In this document: positions 23,173 to 34,011 of the stretch, one piece after another | How positions within the stretch are numbered: the first letter of the stretch is position 1 | Layout: each line of letters opens with the position of its first letter | Assembly (NCBI GenBank): GCA_910591455.2 | Contig: OU342818.1 | Span: 22,334,427 to 22,398,426, forward strand | Length of the DNA stretch: 64,000 nucleotides | Source of the DNA: Pholis gunnellus | Taxonomy: Eukaryota; Chordata; Actinopteri; Perciformes; Pholidae | Reading direction: 5' to 3' | Notes under the pieces: generated by a model | Seen by the model: the letters and a program-made list of their open reading frames with translations, nothing else | What the model was told of the DNA's origin: nothing | Database searches by the model: none | Made by a program: the position numbers and the translations under genes

Positions 23173-25586
23173 GTGGGTTTTTCGATAAGAGTGTCACCTT
23201 TGACATCACACAGTCATTTCATCCTTTGTTAATATCAAAATATATAATACTGTTAGAAATGGGGGCACTGCATTGCATGAGGTCACTTTGGTGGTAATCT
23301 TGGGGTACATGACAATATTCTCACATGTACTGATTTAAACCAGTCCCTTCTGGTCAATAATGATGGCATCAGGTGATATATGACCATCCATTTCTCTTCA
23401 GAGAAACCTTGTAAAAGACCATTTCACTGTGATGATTTAGAGACAATTTAGCCGTGGGCTCATTCCTGATAACCCTCTCTAGTCTCACACGTTAGGAACA
23501 TGCTGTAACAAGGTAGCATTGTGCGCCATCTTTGGCGCCGCAGTGACTAAGAGGGCTTCTCCTTTGAGGGTATATTTACTCTTCTATGAGGAGTATTTTT
23601 TTTAACCACACTTGAATATGTTCATCTAAACATCTGGTATTTGATAATGAAGTCACTCCTTTACTGCAATTAGCTTGTGATTCACTCTCCCTAGAGGGTT
23701 TTATTACAGCAGCCTGGTATATTGTCCTGGTCCTTCATACTTACTAATTCAGCCCAGGCAGGGAATACTGTGCTAAATGTGTTTTTGTTCATCTTGTTGT
23801 GAGTACCTTTGTTTGTGGAAAACAATGCCTTTGCCAGATGTTGGAGAACAATGGCAAATAGTCTAATTGTTTGACTTGTCCAGACTCACCTTAGTTCTGA
23901 TGAGGAAAAGCATCAGAGAAGAAGTCCGTTTTTAATGTGAACATAGTTATACCAGACTTGGCCAACAAACATACTGCAGTTGTGGATAGGCCTGTTTGGA
24001 AATGCTACATGTATGCTCGACATTTGAGGGTTCAGCACATTTCTGCACAAGAACATCCTGTAGTGTGAGTGAGTGCTTGAGGTTATATCCCCCGTGTGGA
24101 CGATTAATGGGAAAGCCAATGGAATGGGAACTACATAAGTGTGGTCTGAGGGTGTTTTGCTACATAGGACACCTAACAAACCACCTAACAGTATAGTTGT
24201 AAATGAGGCTAAAAGTGCAATAACCTGAAATGTGTTTGTGTTGCTTTTAAACAGTCCGTTTACCCACCACGGCTTTGCAGTGACTCCCCGTCTCTTATGC
24301 TGGTTGGCACAGTGTGAGCCTATGAGCCTTAACAAGCTTGGGGTGGAAGTTAGACCCAACAGAAAACAAAGTGAGGTATAGAATTGTCTGTCCATTCTCT
24401 CATGCTGTATCTGTCATTTTCGAAGGGTGTGCTTTGTCGTAACAAAATGCGCTCATTTGTATTTCCACAACATCTTCAGCGTCATAGTGAACTGGCTCCA
24501 TGCGGGGTCAGAGAAAGTGCCGTACAGTATTTAATTGTTATTTTCATTTGTAGCTCCCATGTAATGTTGAAGTCTTTTAGAATTTCACTCTTACATTCCT
24601 GTTGTTCCCTTCATCTGACAGACATGCTCTGTCCGCGCTATTGCAGCTCTAATAAAGTGTAAATTTACTGTCAAAGTCAACTTAACCCTGTTAAACCACA
24701 TTCCATTAGTTTAAAGGAGCTCTGTACAGAGTTCAGTGCACATCTATGATTGAAGGATAGCCTCCACACAGCTCTCAACATGGTGTCGCCAAAAAGTCGC
24801 CAGTTAACAGGGTCGCATGACAAACTGAAACACCAGGATATCAAATGTTTGCAGATCTAAACACCTCAAGGTGAAGTCACAGCTCCTCGGTCAACTCTCG
24901 TCGTTTAGTGTTAAACTCGGACTCACACACTTGACCTTATAGTTAACAAGCTCTTCACTTTAGTCCGTCTCTAGAGCTAGTCTCTATGCCGGTGAACGCG
25001 TACGAAGGAAATATAAAAAAAGGTTGCGTGTTAAGGGAAAGATTGCTAGTCCTAGCGATATGTGCACGCTGAGAAAGTGCGTAGCTAAACTGTCGACATT
25101 TTGAAAGGGACAGTGACAGAATGCCAACCTGGGATTGAACCACCTTGCTTACACTAGCTCGGCTATAATGTAATAATGTAATAATATAATGTAATGTGAG
25201 CATTTAGGTAACATTAGCTACTACAGCACACGCAACAGGAGCAGCGACAGAGATCATGTTTTGTATCTGGATTATTATGAAAGGAGTTTCCCTTTGGTCT
25301 ATCAATCGGCTTACGTCTGGAGAGGTGTACCATATTAGGTGAATTCCCCCCAATACAAATCTTTGTGTACATGTTTTCATTCAGCTGTATTCAAATCATC
25401 CAATTCTCTCTTGGAGGTTGTTGTTGTTTTTAGGGTAATGCAATGCACTTTTCACTTTCCTCAAACCAAAAATATTCCCAACCTCTGGGAGAAAAAATGC
25501 CAGCCATTCATCGTGTCCGGGATATCTTTCATTTCGGATGATATGGATGTTTTGCAGACAGATATTTCTTTGTGGGTGCCGCAGCC

Positions 25587-25587
<1 letters not shown>

Positions 25588-25635
<48 letters not shown>

Positions 25636-25660
25636 GTGTGTGTGTGTGTGTATGCGTGTG
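25588..25660. repeat. (GT)n microsatellite
   Basis: Roughly 73 bp of GT dinucleotides with two single-base interruptions (C near 25631, A near 25652). Confidence 0.95.
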
Positions 25661-25990
25661 AAACATACTTTCCTTCAGTGTGGCAGGTTGGCCTCCTCCC
25701 CATTAACTAGCCCATTTCAGGTCTAGAGGACTGCTGATTAGGGGTCCTGGCAGCGAGGGGATTATCATGCTGGGTCAGACTGTACCCTGCTGGTGTCCGC
25801 CGTGGAATGCAGGCGAATCAACCAGCCAGCCCATCAGTCAGCCGGTCACGCACTGAGTCGTCCCATCTGCCAGTCAGTCAACCGCCAGCGAGGCCCTCAG
25901 ACAGTCCTCACATGAGATTAGCTTGGCTGTTTTCTGTCAGCATCAGTTCCTCTGGAGGAACTGTATGTTCCTCTCTACTCACAGCCCAGC

Positions 25991-26002
25991 TCTCTCTCTC
26001 TC

Positions 26003-26044
<42 letters not shown>

Positions 26045-26047
26045 ACA
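25991..26047. repeat. Compound (CT)n(CA)n microsatellite
   Basis: About 30 bp of CT with one interruption passes directly into about 27 bp of CA. Confidence 0.95.
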
Positions 26048-26345
26048 GTCAACATGATCATATCTGTGCTGGATGACAGAGGAGATGACCTTCCTGACCT
26101 GTTTTGTCTATATTTCAGCGACACGGCCCATTCTGTTTCGGCAATTACAGTTAATAGACCTGGGTAAGGAGTTTGGTATTTTCATACGGGAGAGAGGGGT
26201 CAGATGTAACACTGTTGGGCGCTGAGTTACAGCCGTAAATCGAATTAGAGTAACTCAAACGTTTGGGAGTTGGAAACAACAAAAGCTGAGAAGAAGAGGA
26301 AAGAAGAAACACAGGCGTGGAAGTGCTGAACTACATAGTGAAACG

Positions 26346-26351
<6 letters not shown>

Positions 26352-26433
<82 letters not shown>
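26352..26433. repeat. (CA)41 microsatellite
   Basis: An uninterrupted CA array of about 82 bp, the longest pure dinucleotide array in the window. Confidence 0.97.
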
Positions 26434-26435
<2 letters not shown>

Positions 26436-28072
26436 ATTACTGTCGCATATTATACATAAACTTCTATACTGTTAATGACTAAACCATAAGGTGGATGATA
26501 AAAGATAAAAATATCAATCGTAGCAATGCGCATTTAGTATTAAAAAAACTCCAAAATCAGGGTGAATTTGGTGTACTGTATTGTTAGCGTTTCTCTAAAA
26601 ACAACCGCCTGCTGCTGCTGTAAACGAGGTTGAGTGAACCGAGACAGTAAGTTGTGACCAGAAAACCAAAAATATTAGCAAAAAGACACTAGAAGTGGTA
26701 ATTATCTCCTCCAGGGGTAAGCCTTGGGAGAGATCATGCGTCCTTTTGTGTGTGTGTGCGTGTGCGTGGCTGTCTGTCTGTCTGTCTACAGCTTATCTCG
26801 CATACTGCTTTTTGACTGTTTTTCACCGTCATTGACTGCTGACTCCTCACTCTACTTCATCAGCCAGTATTGGTTAAGTGAACATAGCCATTTAGCTAAT
26901 ACCTCAATGGGCTCATCAATAAAGCTCAAGAACCCCACTGACTCGGACACTTACATCCTCAAGACAATTTCTTACAGTACACACTATTGCAGAACTCCCC
27001 TCTATTAATATACACTTGACACGTTAATAACATACTTATTTGAACGTACTGTTATTTGTTTGTTTCACCAATCACCGTGCCAGATTCCTTGTATGCGTAA
27101 AGTACTTACGGCAATAAACCGTTTCTGATTCTGACTCCAAAATCAAGCCGTACCTTGTCAGTCACAGGCCACAGTTTGGCCTTTGTCTGGCTCAAAAACT
27201 GACATCCATTGAAAGGTTTAGTGTCATTCTGAAACGCAGCATCAGCAGAGTAATTCCATAACCCAAATGTTATGATCCACTAAAGACAGGCACAATACAA
27301 GATGAGTAAATCCCCGCAGGTTTGTTGTCTTTGCCGCCCATCTCGACTGTAAGGTAAGCAGGAAGGACTATAGGGTGAGAGTCAACTCTCTCTCGTTTGG
27401 GAGAGGAGAGAGAGACACACCTGGTTGCCTGCAGGTTCTGTAGAGGGGTGGCCAGGTGGTGACCCCCTGCTGGAGTCAGAAGGTGGTACGTACACGTGAG
27501 GATTGCATTAAAAACACAAGAAGAAGAAAAAAAGGCCTTCTGGCCTATACAGAATCACAAAGTTATAGCTATTTTATAATTTAGTTATTTTTCATAAATA
27601 CACTACATGTATTGTAAATATGTTCCCCATTAGCTTATTATCTTATTGCACAGCTTGTTTTAAGTAGAGCTTTTATCCAATCAGATTTCACCTCTATGCT
27701 GTCTCTAGGTATAAAAATCTGCCCGAGGCCCACAGACATAAAAGTGAATCCCTTTGCAGTTTAAGTATATGGGGACGATATTGTTGATTGTCACAGTCTT
27801 CAACCAATCAGATCTTTAGTTTGACATGTTGGCCGTATTCTTTGAAGTGCCAGAGCCTTCTAGCTGGCCTACAAGTACATCAGCATTAACGTGCAGCTTG
27901 ATTGGTCAGTGGGCTAGTCTGGCTGTTGTGAAGCTAGCAGAACTTTGTAGTAGTAAGAGTTCAAGTTTAAAGGTATGTAAGACATTTTTACATGACATTA
28001 AATTGTTAGCGTTTTGGTTGGTTTAGATTCTTTCTTTTTTTTTAAACCTAGCTTTGTTTTTTTTTACATTCA

Positions 28073-28435
28073 ATGGCTGAAGGGGGAGGAGAAACGGATT
28101 TACTGGCAACGGCTTTCTCGAGAAGGACATTTCAAGAAAAGCTGGACATCATAATGAATGACTTATTTGCAACTGAGCGTGATGGTGTTTGGAGCCACTC
28201 TGGATTTGCAAACCTGAGTTGGCTAACCAAGGCAGCAACACGACGCCGTAGCACGACAGGACACTTACAAGCTACGGTGCTTTTGAAAACTTTTGCGGAG
28301 ACCCGAGTGGATCTACAACTCAACGAACACGTCCGCAGGGAAACGGAGCTCTACAACGAAAACGTTAAGAAAAATAGGGAAATACTGAAGAGTTTTTGTT
28401 GTGAGTTTGTTCTTGTCATTGTGTTGATTACATAG
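28073..28435 (+). pseudogene. hAT/ZMYM-type transposase N-terminal remnant, possibly a spliced exon
   Basis: The 120-residue frame starts at an ATG (MAEGGGETDLLATAFSRRTF) and contains FATERDGVWSHSGFANLSWL, KAATRRRSTTGHLQATVLLK and RRETELYNENVKKNREILK. These are successive blocks of the N-terminal part of fish hAT-superfamily transposase-like proteins (ZMYM1/TTF-finger/DUF4371 type). The cysteine-rich TTF finger expected between QEKLDI and LFATE is missing, so about 50 residues appear deleted, and the catalytic RNase H-like part does not follow. A GTGAGT at 28400, just where similarity stops, could be a splice donor. A pyrimidine-rich TTTTTTTTTAAACCTAG precedes the ATG and could be an acceptor. 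It may be a dead non-autonomous copy or a captured exon; I favour the former. The family call is from recognition only. Confidence 0.6.
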
Positions 28436-30286
28436 ATTTTGACTATATGCATCGCCCGTTAATGACACAGCATCCTGTCATGCTGCGTCATATAGACCTG
28501 CATCCTTTCAAGTTGTGCGCTCTGCAGTTAGTGTATTTGTTGCCCTCATAGGTGTTGAGCTTCATGTAACATTTTATTTAACTTGTCAAATGTTGCAGTG
28601 TTATGTAAATATGAGGTTTTTACACAAAATAAATAATAACCCGTAGCTGTGGCGTCATAATGAGGTTATTAGGAGATGGTTCAACTGTAGCACGACAGCA
28701 CAGAAGGCCCAGGTATAAAACACACTGGTTTCCAACAATGAACCCTTTCAGCTTTGGACAATCATTGAGCGTTCCCTCTTGAGCCACAGTCAAGACAAAC
28801 TTTACATTCAAGCTCCACTATATAGTGCACTATAGTGCCATTCGCATGAACTTCAAGTAAAAAGATTATATTGCTGAATTTGCTGGTTGAATGCATCCCT
28901 AGACAGTCACCTTTTAAACACACAGCAGCTTCCCGTGCAAACACCTGCAGCAGAAACTCAGTGGGCTTGCGTGTCAGTGCCGAAAACACCAGCGGGGGAG
29001 AAACCTCATGACATATCCCACCTATTGGACGTGACAAGCCACCGCTGCAGTCCTTTGAGTCCTGGGATGCGAAACCTGCCCCCCAGCGGGACACCGCTGC
29101 TCTCTCGCTTTCATCCGCCTCGCTCTGGAAATGAGAACGACGTTCCTCTGGAGAGGGGAAAGCATCCCCCACCTTGGCGAGTGCAGAGGTGCAACGCCGA
29201 GAGCCAATTGCCTAACTGATATTGCAGGTATAGGCTCCTGTGTCCCCGTCCGAACCCCCGAAAAAAACCACGATCTGCTTCAGATCTAGGCTTTAGTCTC
29301 AGTTGAACACAGCTGATCTTGTGCTCTTGATGGTTTGTGTGGGTCGTATTGTGTGTGTGTGTGTGTATTTGTATGTCCCAACAATAGACCTAAAGGTAGG
29401 ACCTTTGTTGTCAGGTTGATAATGTCTTTTGTTGCCTGGCTGGAAGATGAAGGCGCTTTTGTTATCTGTGCAGCCACTGGAAACCTCATTTCCTGGTCCA
29501 GTGTATTTTTCTTTTCCCCCCATTGCCTCGGTCCGCTCACCGCCCGGCTGCTAGTGCTGAGTCTACGGGGAGAAGTGAAGAGGACTGAGGAGGGACACGG
29601 ACAGAGGACAGAAAGCGAGCGGATGGAGACGGGTGGAAACAGAGAAGTATTTACCTGAAAGCAACTGATTCGTTTGCTAATTTGTTATTAACGTTTTCCA
29701 TTATGATTGATTTAATTTACAGAGGAGAACTAATGTGCCACAAAGCAGAGGCATAAAGAAACAGTTTGTGTGCCGGGCAACACGTGAGCAACAGTCTGAG
29801 GCTCACCTTCACATGGTGAAGGTTCTCAGGCCTCCACTATTACTAACACGTCACAGCTGCTCTCTGGTACCAGTCATGTCTCTGAGCAGAGCACTAGAAC
29901 AACGAGACTCTGCAGTCCTGCTGGCGGCTCTGTTGAGGCTGAACTTGATCAATGCTGAGGTCAGCATGCTCATCAGGACTGTGCTAACCTGTTGATGTTC
30001 AGCGGTTTGAAGTTTTTGACAGGATCATTTTTGCATTCATGTTTTCGTCCAGGGGAGTTTTTATTTCTCCATGCACTCTAAACACACAGTATTTATCATT
30101 ACTTATATTGTCTTTCATTTGGATGTATTTGCTGTAAATGTACGTATTTGCTTTCAGTCCTATCCACAACATGGGGTAGTGGTGCACGTCAGCCTCTTGT
30201 GGCTGAAATGAGTATTACAACACAAAGTATTACAACAAAATAAAATAAAATCACCCGCCAATATGACCCTTTTTACCTGTTTTTAC
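28436..30286. other. Intergenic DNA, no gene recognised
   Basis: Moderately GC-rich at 28960-29250 and 29520-29650, with open frames on both strands but no recognisable domain. A short GT run lies near 29347-29368. A minus-strand frame at 28762-29172 (136 codons) has no family resemblance I can name. An untranslated exon cannot be excluded. Confidence 0.5.
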
Positions 30287-31052
30287 TAGTGCTGGGCAAG
30301 TTAACGCGTAATTATCACGTTAACGCATTAATTAATTAATGCCGAGAATTATCTTGTCGCGCGTTAAAGCAGTTTTTTTTTTAACAGGAGCTGTTAACAG
30401 CTGTTTGTGTGGCATCTCTTCCGGCTCTTCCTGTTACCTTCACCTACATTCTCCTGGGTCCTAAGTCCCTCCATGTACAGCTTCTTATCACCCTCTATGT
30501 ACCAACGTACATTTATAACAAATACCACACATATTACACGTAATCAGCGTTGCATATGTGTCTGACCAAAATACCCCAAAAAAGCAAAATAGCAATGATT
30601 CATTTAAATGATTTTTTTTTAGTTTTTAAAGTGTTTTTGTTTGTAATATGTATAATAAGCATATCATTTAGTTATCGCTACTGAGAATTTAACAAACATA
30701 AAAAACATGACGTAGATAGGTTTGCAGTTTTCAAGATGTATATTTGAAATTGCATGTCTTACACACATGAAGATAAACATCATCATAAAGTGTTGTGAAC
30801 ACTGAATATCTATTATCAGAATCATAACTGTATTTTAACTGCTACTGTGTAAAGAGAATACTGCTGTTAAAAAGAACCTTATTTGTTTAAAGTGTTTGCA
30901 AACCAAATGTTATTGCACTTTTGTTCATATAGCAGTACTTTTAAAATAAAAGTGCGCAATACACTACTTTTGAATTCATTATTGAATTTTGCTAATAACA
31001 AACAAATCATGCGATTAATCGCGATTCAAAATTGTAATCGTTGCCAGCACTA
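30287..31052. mobile_element. hAT-like MITE with terminal inverted repeats
   Basis: The left end TAGTGCTGGGCAA is mirrored by TTGCCAGCACTA at the right end, 766 bp apart. The first part contains GTTAACGCG...GTTAACGCATTAATTAAT and the last part GCGATTAATCGCGATTC. Both word sets are characteristic of an abundant non-autonomous fish DNA transposon family. An 8-bp target duplication is not visible, so the copy is old or its ends are eroded. No ORF. Confidence 0.75.
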
Positions 31053-31311
31053 AAATCCTTGATTTGCTCTATTGACTTCATGAAGTGTCCATATTAATGA
31101 GCAGAGAAAGCCAACTTAACCAAACTGCATGGTCTTCAGATGGATTTGATGTTCAGAGCAAAACGTTTAGTTATTAGCTAAATGAAAACGGCGGAGCATC
31201 GTCGGAGCATCAGTGTGCTGACGACAGGTCACATCTCTGACATTGATCTCATCTGTTGAGCTGAAAAAGAACAGGAACCAACATGCATCACTACAATTCA
31301 AATGTGTCTTA

Positions 31312-31325
31312 TTTATTTATTTATT
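31312..31325 (-). terminator. pxdn: Overlapping AATAAA cluster, candidate pxdn polyadenylation signal
   Basis: On the minus strand the sequence reads AATAAATAAATAAA, giving three overlapping AATAAA hexamers. I saw no other canonical AATAAA between here and the pxdn stop codon at 33870-33868. The implied 3' UTR of about 2.5 kb is of the size known for vertebrate PXDN. Confidence 0.5.
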
Positions 31326-33867
31326 CTTACTGTCGAGAGGCATACATTACAGTGCAAACCATTCTTTGGCAAACATACAATACACATGTCATGATAGGTA
31401 CTATTATATCCACACTGACCACTGGTGAAGGGGCAGTGTGGGTAAAGCATGTTCAGTCTTGCAGAGCAGTGCATTCCATTGACACTTGGGGAGTTGTTTG
31501 GGGGTGGAAATAAAAAAAGAGAGAAAATGGAAAATGAAAGAAATGAACTAATTCGACAGATATATGAATATGAAGACTGGTAACTTAGAGAGCTCACAGT
31601 GCTTTGACAGGCAAACCATGGGACACTTGCCAAAATGCATTTAGCCTGTAAATAAGAAAGAGACACTCATTCATACACAACGTTTAGGAAAATATATGAA
31701 AATACTAAATCCATTAAAATGTACACACCTTGGCGCACATGAATATGTGTACGTATAGGTATTGTTGGAAGAGCCACAATCAGGAAGTAATGGAGAAAAA
31801 AAAGAAGTTGAAACGGCTGTAAACACACAGTTGGATGTACAAACCTGTCCAGTATATTCAAACATTTGATATGATACCAATTTACCAGTGCGACTGCTGG
31901 CCCAGTGATCCGTCTGTAATCCCGGATGGAACATTCCGGAGAGCATGATTTCTGTTCTGTGACAGATGCTCGCTCAGGACGTCACCGCTTAAAGAAAACA
32001 ATGGAAAGCAACACTGCAGCTGCAGCCTCTTCACCATAATGAGGAGCAAAACAGGAACACAGAGACGTGACTCATGTTGCACTAAGCGAGCCGGTGCATG
32101 GGAACAATGGGTGGTCTAAGTACAGTACATGTTTAGGGCCGGCTGACAGGGGTCAGTGGAGTAAATCTCACAATGGCAAGACCGGAGACTTGTTTTGATT
32201 GACACTGTATCCCAATCATGAGCAGCCCTCCCCCAACATCACCCCTCGCTTCCCCTCTCATATGGCTTCCATTACAGCGGAATGAGGGTCAGAGAGCCGG
32301 AGAGGCCTGCCGAATCCACTCACGCTCTGCCGAATGACGTCACCCCGGGGCGCAAAAGAAATCTTCAACATGGCAAAGAAACATGAGCGGGACCAATATC
32401 AATACTGCAGGGGGAAATATCCAAACGCTGCACACACATGAGGAAAAAAAAGAAACGCTTAAGAGGGAGAAGCCGGAGTCAAAGTGGATGCTGGACAAAG
32501 GAATGCATGCGAGCGTTGTCCTTGTCTAAACTGGAACTGGAGAGCTGCAGGTCCACCACGGCAGAGAGGAGCGGTTATGGTAGCAGTCCTTCAGTTGTAG
32601 TCGCTGCACTAAAGACTATACATGAATAACAAACAATGTGGAGCAGGCCACAGGGAGAATACTGCGTGGTAGAGTTAGAACCAACGGCTAAATCCTGACC
32701 TCATCACAACATTCATACATAGTTTCACATATAGACATGTGCTAGTTAGGTCACTGTGGAAAGAACTAAATCATACATTTGGCTTTAGGAGACCGAGGGA
32801 AATACTGGGTCAAAGTTCACAACATTACAGTGGTAAAAAATGGATCATCTTTCACTGCTTTCTGAAAGCAAAATGAAACTTGGAAAGGAGCACAACAGTG
32901 CAAGAGCTGGTTTGAGTGTCCTGTGCTACGTGGCTCCACTTCACTCAAGTTCAGGACAGGACAGCAGAGACGATAAGGAAGTCGACTAACAAGGTGTCCA
33001 TGGATAGAGGAGCAGTGATCAGTAGACAATTCTTTTGCATTACAAACATGTTACTAGGGCTTCACATTATCTTCATATGTAAGCATTTTTATATAAAAAG
33101 GGAGGGAAAAAAACATATTCATAACATGATAAGAAGCACCTTGGATAAAAGATGAAGTAAATCTATTCATAGAAAGTCTTTTAGTTTGAAGGAAACCATC
33201 CTCTCAATTGTGATTTATCATAAAAAGGCATATACTGAGTGTTTATAGGTTGTATAGGTTGGTTGTACAAAAGACAATACTTAAGGTTTGAATTTAGTGA
33301 TTAAAATCATTAATAAAAGGGGGGGGAAATAGCACCAGTTTTCGGCATCTCTAACCTGAGAAACTTTTGTGAGACAACAGGGCTGCCGCCTTTCAATCTA
33401 CTTCCCTTTCCTGCTTGTCGACGGCATGTGGTGCTGCGTTTTTGTTGCCATGTGTTACTGGCAGGAGCGCAAACACAGCGGCTGTTTGTTACACTTCAGG
33501 AGGAAGGAGAAGACGTTTGTCCGTCTGTCGAGTTTACAATCCACCTATTCATCCATCCGTCCACCCATTGGTTCAGAAATAAATCCATTTAGTGATCGCT
33601 GGCTGCCGGCCAGATTTCAAACCGAGCCTCAGGCTGCTGTCCCTGGTGGGGGGAACCATCCCAAAAATGAAATCACCCCCCTCCCCCAATAAACGCAAAA
33701 GAATACAAAATGAAACAAAACAAAAACTGAGGCTATTGGGTCTATCGAGGCTATTAGTGGCTGTGGATCGGCACACCTTCATGAGTCCCATCCGCTCTCT
33801 GGATGTCTGAGTGAGTGTGTGACTTTCAGCCACTGGAGTGTGTTCGACGGGGGGGGGGTCCTGAGGG
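31326..33867 (-). other. pxdn: Probable pxdn 3' UTR
   Basis: This is the sequence between the pxdn stop codon and the first canonical poly(A) signal cluster. It holds no further coding exon for either strand that I can support. A G10 run (C10 on the transcript) lies 10-20 bp after the stop (33849-33858). Cleavage position and any internal splicing are inferred, not seen. Confidence 0.45.
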
Positions 33868-34011
33868 TTATTCGTGGCGGGTGTCCGCTTGAGGCGGCTT
33901 CTTAACATCAGCCTGTTCACGGCACACCGGGCAGCAGGCGCCTTTTAGCTTGACGGGCCGCTTGCACTCGGCTGGTGGACAAGACTCCACAAAGCAGGTC
34001 ACCTGGGTGTC
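33868..34011 (-). CDS. pxdn: pxdn last coding exon: end of the VWC domain and stop
   Basis: It encodes DTQVTCFVESCPPAECKRP to CPVCREQ, completing the VWC cysteine pattern with CCPVC, then a short hydrophilic tail ending ADTRHE and TAA. The acceptor's pyrimidine tract is a C19 run. Confidence 0.95.
   Translation of the reverse strand, partial: DTQVTCFVESCPPAECKRPVKLKGACCPVCREQADVKKPPQADTRHE

Larger units (their letters stand above)
23173..28067. other. Intergenic DNA dominated by microsatellites
   Basis: No gene is recognised. Large (GT)n, (CT)n(CA)n and (CA)n arrays lie at 25588-25660, 25991-26047 and 26352-26433. Near 27110-27134 the words GGCAATAAACCGTTTCTGA then TTCTGACT match the 3' tail of a common fish retroposon. 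GTATAAAAATCTG at 27711 and a GTATGT donor near 27973 may belong to the transposase remnant that follows. Confidence 0.55.

Noticed and set aside
32335..32342. Consensus CRE site TGACGTCA as a promoter element
   Set aside because: An isolated 8-bp match, inside the probable pxdn 3' UTR, with no first exon nearby; chance is sufficient.
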